Shown here piece by piece: positions 1-13,300 of a DNA stretch of 64,000 nt. Under the pieces are notes generated by a model. The model did not search any database and was not told the origin of the DNA. It saw only the letters and a list, made by a program, of their open reading frames with translations. The stretch is taken from the NCBI RefSeq assembly GCF_037975245.1, contig NC_092576.1:27047611-27111610 (forward strand), given 5' to 3'. Position 1 is the stretch's first letter; every line of letters starts with the position of its first letter. The position numbers were made by a program, and so were the translations under genes. The DNA is from Apostichopus japonicus (lineage: Eukaryota; Echinodermata; Holothuroidea; Aspidochirotida; Stichopodidae).

Positions 1-2408
1 TACCTGAGGATGTCACTTTTTTCCCTCCTACCTGAGGATGTCACTTTATTTCCTCCTACCTGAGGATGTCACTTTATTTTCTCCTACCTGAGGATGTCAC
101 TTTATGGCCTCCTACCTGAGGATGTCACTTTATTTCCTCCTACCTGAGGATGTCACTTTATTTCCTCCTACCTGAGGATGTCACTTTATATCCTCCTTAC
201 TATGGATGTCACTTTATTTCCTCCTACCTGAGGATGTCACTTTATTTCCTCCTACCTGAGGATGTCACTTTATATCCTCCTACCTAAGGATGTCACTTTA
301 TTTCCTCCTTCCAGAGGATGTCACTTTATTTCCTCCTACCTGAGGATGTCACTTTATATCCTCCTACCTGAGGATGTCACTTTATTTCTTCCTACCTGAG
401 GATGTCACTTTATTTCCTCCTACCTGAGGATGTCACTTTATTTCCTCCTACCTGAGGATGTCACTTTATTTCCTCCTACCTGAGGATGTCACTTTATATC
501 CTCCTACCTGAGGATGTCACTTTATATCCTCCTACCTAAGGATGTCACTTTATTTCCTCCTTCCTGAGGATGTCACTTTATTTCCTCCTACCTGAGGATG
601 TCACTTTATATCCTCCTACCTGAGGATGTCACTTTATTTCCTCCTACCTGAGGAAGTCACTTTATTTCCTCCTACCGGAAGATGTCACTTTATTTCCTCC
701 TACCTGAGGATGTCACTTTATTTCCTCCTACCTGAGGATGTCACTTTATATCCTCCTACCTATGGATGTCACTTTATATCCTCCTACCTGAGGATGTCAC
801 TTTATTTCCTCCTACCTGAGGATGCCACTTTATTTCCTCCTACCTGAGGATGTCACTTTATATCCTCCTACCTGAGGATGTCACTTTATATCCTCTTACC
901 TGAGGATGTCACTTTATTTCCTCCTACCTGAGGAAGTCACTTAATTTCCTCCTACCGGAAGATGTCACTTTATATCCTCCTACCTATGGATGTCACTTTA
1001 TTTCCTCCTACCTGAGGATGTCACTTTATTTCTTCCTACCTGAGGATGTCACTTTATTTCCTCCTACCTGAGGATATCACTTTATTTCCTCCCACCTGAG
1101 GATGTCACTTTATATCCTCCTACCTGAGGATGTCACTTTATTCCCTCCTTCCTGAGGATATCACTTTATTCCCTCCTTCCTGAGGATGTCACTTTATTTC
1201 CTCCTACCTGAGGATGTCACTTTTTTCCCTCCTACCTGAGGATGTCACTTTATTTCCTCCTACCTGAGGATGTCACTTTATTTTCTCCTACCTGAGGATG
1301 TCACTTTATGGCCTCCTACCTGAGGATGTCACTTTATTTCCTCCTACCTGAGGATGTCACTTTATTTCCTCCTACCTGAGGATGTCACTTTATATCCTCC
1401 TACCTATGGATGTCACTTTATTTCCTCCTACCTGAGGATGTCACTTTATTTCCTCCTACCTGAGGATGTCACTTTATATCCTCCTACCTAAGGATGTCAC
1501 TTTATTTCCTCCTTCCAGAGGATGTCACTTTATTTCCTCCTACCTGAGGATGTCACTTTATATCCTCCTACCTGAGGATGTCACTTTATTTCTTCCTACC
1601 TGAGGATGTCACTTTATTTCCTCCTACCTGAGGATGTCACTTTATTTCCTCCTACCTGAGGATGTCACTTTATTTCCTCCTACCTGAGGATGTCACTTTA
1701 TATCCTCCTACCTGAGGATGTCACTTTATATCCTCCTACCTAAGGATGTCACTTTATTTCCTCCTTCCTGAGGATGTCACTTTATTTCCTCCTACCTGAG
1801 GATGTCACTTTATATCCTCCTACCTGAGGATGTCACTTTATTTCCTCCTACCTGAGGAAGTCACTTTATTTCCTCCTACCGGAAGATGTCACTTTATTTC
1901 CTCCTACCTGAGGATGTCACTTTATTTCCTCCTACCTGAGGATGTCACTTTATATCCTCCTACCTATGGATGTCACTTTATATCCTCCTACCTGAGGATG
2001 TCACTTTATTTCCTCCTACCTGAGGATGCCACTTTATTTCCTCCTACCTGAGGATGTCACTTTATATCCTCCTACCTGAGGATGTCACTTTATATCCTCT
2101 TACCTGAGGATGTCACTTTATTTCCTCCTACCTGAGGAAGTCACTTAATTTCCTCCTACCGGAAGATGTCACTTTATATCCTCCTACCTATGGATGTCAC
2201 TTTATTTCCTCCTACCTGAGGATGTCACTTTATTTCTTCCTACCTGAGGATGTCACTTTATTTCCTCCTACCTGAGGATGTCACTTTATTTCCTCCTACC
2301 TGAGGATGTCACTTTATATCCTCCTACCTGAGGATGTCACTTTATTTCCTCCTACGTGAGGATGTCACTTTATTTCCTCCTACCTGAGGATGTCACTTTA
2401 TATCCTCC
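1..2408 (+). repeat. 43-mer HOR pair (1,204-bp period), left end
   Basis: The unit starting at position 1, which carries A20T and T23C, recurs at 1205. The order of variant monomers after it is then repeated: C24T, the unusual T22G+T23G unit near 113, the G6A+A7T units, the A2T units, T11A followed by T5G+G8A, and T13C. The two copies match for about 1,070 bp. One visible difference is near 196-203, where copy 1 reads TTACTATGG and copy 2 reads TACCTATGG. Near 2,280 the second copy departs: the G12A and T1C module seen at 1,072-1,230 is missing, and it passes into the next block. Confidence 0.85.
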
Positions 2409-3220
2409 TACCTATGGATGTCACTTTATTTCCTCCTACCTGAGGATGTCACTTTATTTCCTCCTACCTGAGGATGTCACTTTATATCCTCCTACCTGAG
2501 GATGTCACTTAACTTCCTCCTACCTGAGGATGTCACTTTATTTCTTCCTACCTGAGATGTCACTTTATTTCCTCCTACCTGAGGATGTCACTTTATTTCC
2601 TCCTACCTGAGGATGTCACTTTATTTCCTCCTACCTGAGGATGTCACTTTATATCCTCCTACCTGAGGATGTCACTTTATATCCTCCTACCTAAGGATGT
2701 CACTTTATTTCCTCCTTCCTGAGGATGTCACTTTATTTCCTCCTACCTGAGGATGCCACTTTATTTCCTCCTACCTGAGGATGTCACTTTATATCCTCCT
2801 ACCTGAGGATGTCACTTTATTTCCTCCTACCGGAAGATGTCACTTTATATCCTCCTACCTATGGATGTCACTTTATTTCCTCCTACCTGAGGATGTCACT
2901 TTATTTCTTCCTACCTGAGGATGTCACTTTATTTCCTCCTACCTGAGGATGTCACTTTATTTCCTCCTACCTGAGGATGTCACTTTATATCCTCCTACCT
3001 GAGGATGTCACTTTATTTCCTCCTACGTGAGGATGTCACTTTATTTCCTCCTACCTGAGGATGTCACTTTATATCCTCCTACCTATGGATGTCACTTTAT
3101 TTCCTCCTACCTGAGGATGTCACTTTATTTCCTCCTACCTGAGGATGTCACTTTATATCCTCCTACCTGAGGATGTCACTTTACTTCCTCCTACCTGAGG
3201 ATGTCACTTTATTTCTTCCT
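2160..3220 (+). repeat. 24-mer HOR pair (672 bp nominal) spanning the short monomer
   Basis: The T5G+G8A unit followed by a T22A unit and a G6A+A7T unit at about 2161 recurs at about 2832. The rare C4G unit (reads ACGTGAGG) is at 2356 and again at 3027. The spacing is 671 bp, exactly 24 monomers minus the one base lost in the 27-bp unit at 2549-2575. The corresponding unit in the second copy is full length. So the deletion arose after this duplication or was repaired in the other copy. Boundaries are approximate. Confidence 0.7.
2549..2575 (+). repeat. 27-bp monomer with a 1-bp deletion
   Basis: This unit reads TACCTGAGATGTC instead of TACCTGAGGATGTC, losing one G of the GG doublet. It is the only length-variant monomer I found in the array. 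It shifts the unit phase from 1 to 0 modulo 28, and the new phase persists to the end of the array at 63811. It could be a real private mutation or a single-base sequencing or assembly error. Confidence 0.9.
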
Positions 3221-4319
3221 ACCTGAGGATGTCACTTTATTTCCTCCTACCTGAGGATGTCACTTTATTTCCTCCTACCTGAGGATGTCACTTTATTTCC
3301 TCCTACCTGAGGATGTCACTTTATATCCTCCTACCTGAGGATGTCACTTTATATCCTCCTACCTAAGGATGTCACTTTATTTCCTCCTTCCTGAGGATGT
3401 CACTTTATTTCCTCCTACCGGAAGATGTCACTTTATTTCCTCCTTCCTGAGGATGTCACTTTATATCCTCCTACCTATGGATGTCACTTTATTTCCTCCT
3501 ACCTGAGGATGTCACTTTATTTCCTCCTACCTGAGGATGTCACTTTATTTCCTCCTACCTGAGGATGTCACTTTATTTCCTCCTACCTGAGGATGTCACT
3601 TTATTTCCTCCTACCTGAGGATGTCACTTTATTTCCTCCTACCTGAGGATGTCACTTTATTTCCTCCTACCTGAGGATGTCACTTTATATCCTCCTACCT
3701 ATGGATGTCACTTTATTTCCTCCTACCTGAGGATGTCACTTTATTTCCTCCTACCTGAGGATGTCACTTTATATCCTCCTACCTGAGGATGTCACTTTAT
3801 ATCCTCCTACCTGAGGATGTCACTTTATTTCCTCCTACCTGAGGATGTCACTTTATATCCTCCTACCTGAGGATGTCACTTTATTTCTTCCTACCTGAGG
3901 ATGTCACTTTATTTCCTCCTACCTGAGGATGTCACTTTATTTCCTCCTACCTGAGGATGTCACTTTATTTCCTCCTACCTGAGGATGTCACTTTATATCC
4001 TCCTACCTGAGGATGTCACTTTATATCCTCCTACCTAAGGATGTCACTTTATTTCCTCCTTCCTGATGATGTCACTTTATTTCCTCCTACCTGAGGATGT
4101 CACTTTATATCCTCCTACCTGAGGATGTCACTTTATATCCTCCTACCTAAGGATGTCACTTTATTTCCTCCTTCCTGAGGATGTCACTTTATTTCCTCCT
4201 ACCTGAGGATGTCACTTTATTTCCTCCTACCTGAGGATGTCACTTTATATCCTCCTACCTGAGGATGTCACTTTATATCCTCCTACCTCAGGATGTCACT
4301 TTATTTCCTCCTTCCTGAG

Positions 4320-4745
4320 GATGTCACTTTATTTCCTCCTACCTGAGGATGTCACTTTATATCCTCCTACCTGAGGATGTCACTTTATTTCCTCCTACCT
4401 GAGGAAGTCACTTTATTTCTTCCTACCGGAAGATGTCACTTTATTTCCTCCTACCTGAGGATATCACTTTATTTCCTCCTACCTGAGGATGTCACTTTAT
4501 ATCCTCCTACCTATGGATGTCACTTTATATCCTCCTACCTATGGATGTCACTTTATTTCCTCCTACCTGAGGATGCCACTTTATTTCCTCCTACCTGAGG
4601 ATGTCACTTTATATCCTCCTACCTGAGGATGTCACTTTATTTCCTCCTACCTGAGGAAGTCACTTTATTTCCTCCTACCTGAAGATGTCACTTTATATCC
4701 TCCTACCTATGGATGTCAGTTTATTTCCTCCTACCTGAGGATGTC
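4320..4745 (+). repeat. Block duplicated 34,216 bp away (copy at about 38,536-38,961)
   Basis: The variant series T11A, then T5G+G8A, then a G12A unit, then two G6A+A7T units around a T22A, then T13C, ending at the rare C16G unit (reads GTCAGTTT) is found here, with C16G at 4719. It is found again with C16G at 38935. The spacing is 34,216 bp, or 1,222 monomers. Just outside the block the register changes: a G6C unit and a T19G unit pair up at 34,076 bp spacing, five monomers less. This implies whole-monomer gain or loss between the copies. Confidence 0.75.
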
Positions 4746-7689
4746 ACTTTATTTCTTCCTACCTGAGGATGTCACTTTATTTCCTCCTACCTGAGGATGT
4801 CACTTTATTTCCTCCTACCTGAGGATGTCACTTTATATCCTCCTACCTGAGGATGTCACTTTATTTCCTCCTACCTGAGGATGTCACTTTATATCCTCCT
4901 ACCTGAGGATGTCACTTTATATCCTCCTACCTATGGATGTCACTTTATTTCCTCCTACCTGAGGATGTCACTTTATTTCCTCCTACCTGAGGATGTCACT
5001 TTATTTCCTCCTACCTGAGGATGTCACTTTATATCCTCCTACCTGAGGATGTCACTTAACTTCCTCCTACCTGAGGATGTCACTTTATTTCCTCCTACCT
5101 GAGGATGTCACTTTATTTCCTCCTACCTGAGGATGTCACTTTATTTCCTCCTACCTGAGGATGTCACTTTATATCCTCCTACCTATGGATGTCACTTGAT
5201 TTCCTCCTACCTGAGGATGTCACTTTATTTCCTCCTACCTGAGGATGTCACTTTATATCCTCCTACCTGAGGATGTCACTTTATATCCTCCTACCTGAGG
5301 ATGTCACTATATTTCCTCCTACCTGAGGATGTCACTTTATATCCTCCTACCTGAGGATGTCACTTTATATCCTCCTACCTGAGGATGTCACTTTATTTCT
5401 TCCTACCTGAGGATGTCACTTTATTTCCTCCTACCTGAGGATGTCACTTTATTTCCTCCTACCTGAGGATGTCACTTTATTTCCTCCTACCTGAGGATGT
5501 CACTTTATTTCCTCCTACCTGAGGATGTCACTTTATATCCTCCTACCTGAGGATGTCACTTTATTTCCTCCTACCTGAGGATGTCACTTTATTTCCTCCT
5601 ACCTGAGGATGTCACTTTATATCCTCCTACCTGAGGATGTCACTTTATATCCTCCTACCTGAGGATGTCACTATATTTCCTCCTACCTGAGGATGTCACT
5701 TTATATCCTCCTACCTGAGGATGTCACTTTATATCCTCCTACCTGAGGATGTCACTTTATTTCTTCCTACCTGAGGATGTCACTTTATTTCCTCCTACCT
5801 GAGGATGTCACTTTATTTCCTCCTACCTGAGGATGTCACTTTATTTCCTCCTACCTGAGGATGTCACTTTATTTCCTCCTACCTGAGGATGTCACTTTAT
5901 ATCCTCCTACCTGAGGATGTCACTTTATTTCCTCCTACCTGAGGAAGTCACTTTATTTCCTCCTACCGGAAGATGTCACTTTATTTCTTCCTACCTGAGG
6001 ATGTCACTTTATATCCTCCTACCTAAGGATGTCACTTTATTTCCTCCTACCTGAGGATGTCACTTTATTTCCTCCTACCTGAGGATGTCACTTTATATCC
6101 TCCTACCTATGGATGTCACTTTATTTCCTCCTACCTGAGGATGTCACTTTATTTCCTCCTACCTGAGGATGTCACTTTATATCCTCCTACCTGAGGATGT
6201 CACTTAACTTCCTCCTACCTGAGGATGTCACTTCATTTCTTCCTACCTGAGGATGTCACTTTATTTCCTCCTACCTGAGGATGTCACTTTATTTCCTCCT
6301 ACCTGAGGATGTCACTTTATTTCCTCCTACCTGAGGATGTCACTTTATATCCTCCTACCTGAGGATGTCACTTTATATCCTCCTACCTAAGGATGTCACT
6401 TTATTTCCTCCTTCCTGAGGATGTCACTTTATTTCCTCCTACCGGAAGATGTCACTTTATTTCCTCCTACCTGAGGATGTCACTTTATATCCTCCTACCT
6501 ATGGATGTCACTTTATTTCTTCCTACCTGAGGATGTCACTTTATTTCCTCCTACCTGAGGATGTCACTTTATTTCCTCCTACCTGAGCATGTCACTTTAT
6601 TTCCTCCTACCTGAGGATGTCACTTTATATCCTCCTACCTATGGATGTCACTTGATTTCCTCCTACCTGAGGATGTCACTTTATTTCCTCCTACCTGAGG
6701 ATGTCACTTTATATCCTCCTACCTGAGGATGTCACTTTATATCCTCCTACCTGAGGATGTCACTATATTTCCTCCTACCTGAGGATGTCACTTTATATCC
6801 TCCTACCTGAGGATGTCACTTTATTTCTTCCTACCTGAGGATGTCACTTTATTTCCTCCTACCTGAGGATGTCACTTTATTTCCTCCTACCTGAGGATGT
6901 CACTTTATTTCCTCCTACCTGAGGATGTCACTTTATATCCTCCGACCTGAGGATGTCACTTTATATCCTCCTACCTGAGGATGTCACTTTATTTCCTCCT
7001 ACCTGAGGATGTCACTTTATTTCCTCCTACCTGAGGATGTCACTTTATTTCCTCCTACCTGAGGATGTCACTTTATTTCCTCCTACCTGAGGATGTCACT
7101 TTATATCCTCCTACCTGAGGATGTCACTTTATATCCTCCTACCTATGGATGTCACTTTATTTCCTCCTACCTGAGGATGTCACTTTATATCCTCCTACCT
7201 GAGGATGTCACTTTATTTCTTCCTACCTGAGGATGTCACTTTATTTCCTCCTACCTGAGGATGTCACTTTATTTCCTCCTACCTGAGGATGTCACTTTAT
7301 TTCCTCCTACCTGAGGATGTCACTTTATATCCTCCTACCTGAGGATGTCACTTTATATCCTCCTACCTGAGGATGTCACTTTATTTCCTCCTACCTGAGG
7401 ATGTCACTTTATATCCTCCTACCTGAGGATGTCACTTTATTTCCTCCTACCTGAGGAAGTCACTTTATTTCCTCCTACCGGAAGATGTCACTTTATTTCC
7501 TCCTACCTGAGGATGTCACTTTATTTCCTCCTACCTGAGGATGTCACTTTATATCCTCCTACCTAAGGATGTCACTTTATATCCTCCTACCTATGGATGT
7601 CACTTTATTTCCTCCTACCTGAGGATGCCACTTTATTTCCTCCTACCTGAGGATGTCACTTTATATCCTCCTACCTGAGGATGTCACTT

Positions 7690-9000
7690 TATTTCCTCCT
7701 ACCTGAGGAAGTCACTTAATTTCCTCCTACCGGAAGATGTCACTTTATATCCTCCTACCTATGGATGTCACTTTATTTCCTCCTACCTGAGGATGTCACT
7801 TTATTTCTTCCTACCTGAGGATGTCACTTTATTTCCTCCTACCTGAGGATGTCACTTTATTTCCTCCTACCTGAGGATGTCACTTTATATCCTCCTAACT
7901 GAGGATGTCACTTTATTTCCTCCTACGTGAGGATGTCACTTTATTTCCTCCTACCTGAGGATGTCACTTTATATCCTCCTACCTATGGATGTCACTTTAT
8001 TTCCTCCTACCTGAGGATGTCACTTTATTTCCTCCTACCTGAGGATGTCACTTTATATCCTCCTACCTGAGGATGTCACTTAACTTCCTCCTACCTGAGG
8101 ATGTCACTTTATTTCTTCCTACCTGAGGATGTCACTTTATTTCCTCCTACCTGAGGATGTCACTTTATTTCCTCCTACCTGAGGATGTCACTTTATTTCC
8201 TCCTACCTGAGGATGTCACTTTATTTCCTCCTACCTGAGGATGTCACTTTATATCCTCCTACCTAAGGATGTCACTTTATTTCCTCCTTCCTGAGGATGT
8301 CACTTTATTTCCTCCTACCGGAAGATGTCACTTTATTTCCTCCTTCCTGAGGATGTCACTTTATATCCTCCTACCTATGGATGTCACTTTATTTCCTCCT
8401 ACCTGAGGATGTCACTTTATTTCCTCCTACCTGAGGATGTCACTTTATTTCCTCCTACCTGAGGATGTCACTTTATTTCCTCCTACCTGAGGATGTCACT
8501 TTATATCCTCCTACCTATGGATGTCACTTTATTTCCTCCTACCTGAGGATGTCACTTTATTTCCTCCTACCTGAGGATGTCACTTTATATCCTCCTACCT
8601 GAGGATGTCACTTTATTTCCTCCTACCTGAGGATGTCACTTTATATCCTCCTACCTGAGGAAGTCACTTAATTTCCTCCTACCGGAAGATGTCACTTTAT
8701 ATCCTCCTACCTATGGATGTCACTTTATTTCCTCCTACCTGAGGATGTCACTTTATTTCTTCCTACCTGAGGATGTCACTTTATTTCCTCCTACCTGAGG
8801 ATGTCACTTTATTTCCTCCTACCTGAGGATGTCACTTTATATCCTCCTACCTGAGGATGTCACTTTATTTCCTCCTACGTGAGGATGTCACTTTATTTCC
8901 TCCTTCCTGAGGATGTCACTTTATATCCTCCTACCTATGGATGTCACTTTATTTCCTCCTACCTGAGGATGTCACTTTATTTCCTCCTACCTGAGGATGT
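7690..9000 (+). repeat. 34-mer HOR pair (952-bp spacing)
   Basis: The series T11A+T19A, T5G+G8A, T22A, G6A+A7T, C25T and the C4G unit occurs with C4G at 7927 and again at 8879. About 350 bp are shared between 7,690-8,050 and 8,642-9,000. Copy 1 has a private AACTGAGG unit near 7,898, and copy 2 has an A2T unit after the C4G unit. The match fades quickly on both sides, so this is either an older duplication or a fragment of a larger shared block. Confidence 0.55.
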
Positions 9001-10353
9001 CACTTTATTTCCTCCTACCTGAGGATGTCACTTTATTTCCTCCTACCTGAGGATGTCACTTTATATCCTCCTACCTGAGGATGTCACTTTATTTCCTCCT
9101 ACCTGAGGATGTCACTTTATATCCTCCTACCTGAGGATGTCACTTTATATCCTCCTACCTATGGATGTCACTTTATTTCCTCCTACCTGAGGATGTCACT
9201 TTATATCCTCCTACCTGAGGATGTCACTTTATTTCCTCCTACCTGAGGATGTCACTTTATATCCTCCTACCTGAGGATGTCACTTAACTTCCTCCTACCT
9301 GAGGATGTCACTTTATTTCCTCCTACCTGAGGATGTCACTTTATTTCCTCCTACCTGAGGATGTCACTTTATTTCCTCCTACCTGAGGATGTCACTTTAT
9401 ATCCTCCTACCTATGGATGTCACTTGATTTCCTCCTACCTGAGGATGTCACTTTATTTCCTCCTACCTGAGGATGTCACTTTATATCCTCCTACCTGAGG
9501 ATGTCACTTTATATCCTCCTACCTGAGGATGTCACTATATTTCCTCCTACCTGAGGATGTCACTTTATATCCTCCTACCTGAGGATGTCACTTTATATCC
9601 TCCTACCTGAGGATGTCACTTTATTTCTTCCTACCTGAGGATGTCACTTTATTTCCTCCTACCTGAGGATGTCACTTTATTTCCTCCTACCTGAGGATGT
9701 CACTTTATTTCCTCCTACCTGAGGATGTCACTTTATTTCCTCCTACCTGAGGATGTCACTTTATATCCTCCTACCTGAGGATGTCACTTTATTTCCTCCT
9801 ACCTGAGGAAGTCACTTTATTTCCTCCTACCGGAAGATGTCACTTTATTTCCTCCTACCTGAGGATGTCACTTTATATCCTCCTACCTAAGGATGTCACT
9901 TTATTTCCTCCTACCTGAGGAAGTCACTTTATTTCCTCCTACCTGAGGATGTCACTTTATTTCCTCCTACCTGAGGATGTCACTTTATATCCTCCTACCT
10001 GAGGATGTCACTTTATTTCCTCCTACCTGAGGATGTCACTTTATTTCCTCCTACCTGAGGATGTCACTTTATATCCTCCTACCTGAGGATGTCACTTTAT
10101 ATCCTCCTACCTATGGATGTCACTTTATTTCCTCCTACCTGAGGATGTCACTTTATTTCCTCCTACCTGAGGATGTCACTTTATTTCCTCCTACCTGAGG
10201 ATGTCACTTTATATCCTCCTACCTGAGGATGTCACTTAACTTCCTCCTACCTGAGGATGTCACTTTATTTCCTCCTACCTGAGGATGTCACTTTATTTCC
10301 TCCTACCTGAGGATGTCACTTTATTTCCTCCTACCTGAGGATGTCACTTTATA

Positions 10354-13300
10354 TCCTCCTACCTATGGATGTCACTTGATTTCCTCCTACCTGAGGATGT
10401 CACTTTATTTCCTCCTACCTGAGGATGTCACTTTATATCCTCCTACCTGAGGATGTCACTTTATATCCTCCTACCTGAGGATGTCACTATATTTCCTCCT
10501 ACCTGAGGATGTCACTTTATATCCTCCTACCTGAGGATGTCACTTTATATCCTCCTACCTGAGGATGTAACTTTATTTCTTCCTACCTGAGGATGTCACT
10601 TTATTTCCTCCTACCTGAGGATGTCACTTTATTTCCTCCTACCTGAGGATGTCACTTTATTTCCTCCTACCTGAGGATGTCACTTTATTTCCTCCTACCT
10701 GAGGATGTCACTTTATATCCTCCTACCTGAGGATGTCACTTTATTTCCTCCTACCTGAGGAAGTCACTTTATTTCCTCCTACCGGAAGATGTCACTTTAT
10801 TTCCTCCTACCTGAGGATGTCACTTTATATCCTCCTACCTAAGGATGTCACTTTATTTCCTCCTACCTGAGGAAGTCACTTTATTTCCTCCTACCTGAGG
10901 ATGTCACTTTATTTCCTCCTACCTGAGGATGTCACTTTATATCCTCCTACCTGAGGATGTCACTTTATTTCCTCCTACCTGAGGATGTCACTTTATTTCC
11001 TCCTACCTGAGGATGTCACTTTATATCCTCCTACCTATGGATGTCACTTTATTTCCTCCTACCTGAGGATGTCACTTTATTTCCTCCTACCTGAGGATGT
11101 CACTTTATATCCTCCTACCTGAGGATGTCACTTAACTTCCTCCTACCTGAGGATGTCACTTTATTTCTTCCTACCTGAGGATGTCACTTTATTTCCTCCT
11201 ACCTGAGGAAGTCACTTTATTTCCTCCTACCGGAAGATGTCACTTTATTTCCTCCTACCTGAGGATGTCACTTTATATCCTCCTACCTAAGGATGTCACT
11301 TTATTTCCTCCTACCTGAGGAAGTCACTTTATTTCCTCCTACCTGAGGATGTCACTTTATTTCCTCCTACCTGAGGATGTCACTTTATTTCCTCCTACCT
11401 GAGGATGTCACTTTATATCCTCCTACCTATGGATGTCACTTGATTTCCTCCTACCTGAGGATGTCACTTTATTTCCTCCTACCTGAGGATGTCACTTTAT
11501 ATCCTCCTACCTGAGGATGTCACTTTATATCCTCCTACCTGAGGATGTCACTATATTTCCTCCTACCTGAGGATGTCACTTTATATCCTCCTACCTGAGG
11601 ATGTCACTTTATTTCTTCCTACCTGAGGATGTCACTTTATTTCCTCCTACCTGAGGATGTCACTTTATTTCCTCCTACCTGAGGATGTCACTTTATTTCC
11701 TCCTACCTGAGGATGTCACTTTATATCCTCCTACCTGAGGATGTCACTTTATATCCTCCTACCTGAGGATGTCACTTTATTTCCTCCTACCTGAGGATGT
11801 CACTTTATTTCCTCCTACCTGAGGATGTCACTTTATTTCCTCCTACCTGAGGATGTCACTTTATTTCCTCCTACCTGAGGATGTCACTTTATATCCTCCT
11901 ACCTGAGGATGTCACTTTATATCCTCCTACCTATGGATGTCACTTTATTTCCTCCTACCTGAGGATGTCACTTTATATCCTCCTACCTGAGGATGTCACT
12001 TTATTTCTTCCTACCTGAGGATGTCACTTTATTTCCTCCTACCTGAGGATGTCACTTTATTTCCTCCTACCTGAGGATGTCACTTTATTTCCTCCTACCT
12101 GAGGATGTCACTTTATATCCTCCTACCTGAGGATGTCACTTTATATCCTCCTACCTGAGGATGTCACTTTATTTCCTCCTACCTGAGGATGTCACTTTAT
12201 ATCCTCCTACCTGAGGATGTCACTTTATTTCCTCCTACCTGAGGAAGTCACTTTATTTCCTCCTACCGGAAGATGTCACTTTATTTCCTCCTACCTGAGG
12301 ATGTCACTTTATTTCCTCCTACCTGAGGATGTCACTTTATATCCTCCTACCTAAGGATGTCACTTTATATCCTCCTACCTATGGATGTCACTTTATTTCC
12401 TCCTACCTGAGGATGCCACTTTATTTCCTCCTACCTGAGGATGTCACTTTATATCCTCCTACCTGAGGATGTCACTTTATTTCCTCCTACCTGAGGAAGT
12501 CACTTTATTTCCTCCTACCTGAGGATGTCACTTTATTTCCTCCTACCTGAGGATGTCACTTTATATCCTCCTACCTGAGGATGTCACTTTATTTCCTCCT
12601 ACCTGAGGATGTCACTTTATTTCCTCCTACCTGAGGATGTCACTTTATATCCTCCTACCTGAGGATGTCACTTTATATCCTCCTACCTGAGGATGTCACT
12701 ATATTTCCTCCTACCTGAGGATGTCACTTTATATCCTCCTACCTGAGGATGTCACTTTATTTCTTCCTACCTGAGGATGTCACTTTATTTCCTCCTACCT
12801 GAGGATGTCACTTTATTTCCTCCTACCTGAGGATGTCACTTTATTTCCTCCTACCTGAGGATGTCACTTTATATCCTCCTACCTGAGGATGTCACTTTAT
12901 ATCCTCCTACCTGAGGATGTCACTTTATTTCCTCCTACCTGAGGATGTCACTTTATTTCCTCCTACCTGAGGATGTCACTTTATTTCCTCCTACCTGAGG
13001 ATGTCACTTTATTTCCTCCTACCTGAGGATGTCACTTTATATCCTCCTACCTGAGGATGTCACTTTATATCCTCCTACCTATGGATGTCACTTTATTTCC
13101 TCCTACCTGAGGATGTCACTTTATATCCTCCTACCTGAGGATGTCACTTTATTTCTTCCTACCTGAGGATGTCACTTTATTTCCTCCTACCTGAGGATGT
13201 CACTTTATTTCCTCCTACCTGAGGATGTCACTTTATTTCCTCCTACCTGAGGATGTCACTTTATATCCTCCTACCTGAGGATGTCACTTTATATCCTCCT

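Noticed and set aside
626-847. A 73-codon open frame on the + strand, with near-identical copies at 1830, 4377, 35709, 38593, 40721, 43605, 45929, 48617, 51501, 53825 and 58081
   Set aside because: It is a by-product of the repeat. The frame cycles every three monomers (28 codons) and stays open only where the unit that would give TGA carries G6A+A7T, T5G+G8A or G6C. The peptide is itself a 28-residue repeat with no domain, and it ends when a consensus unit restores TGA.
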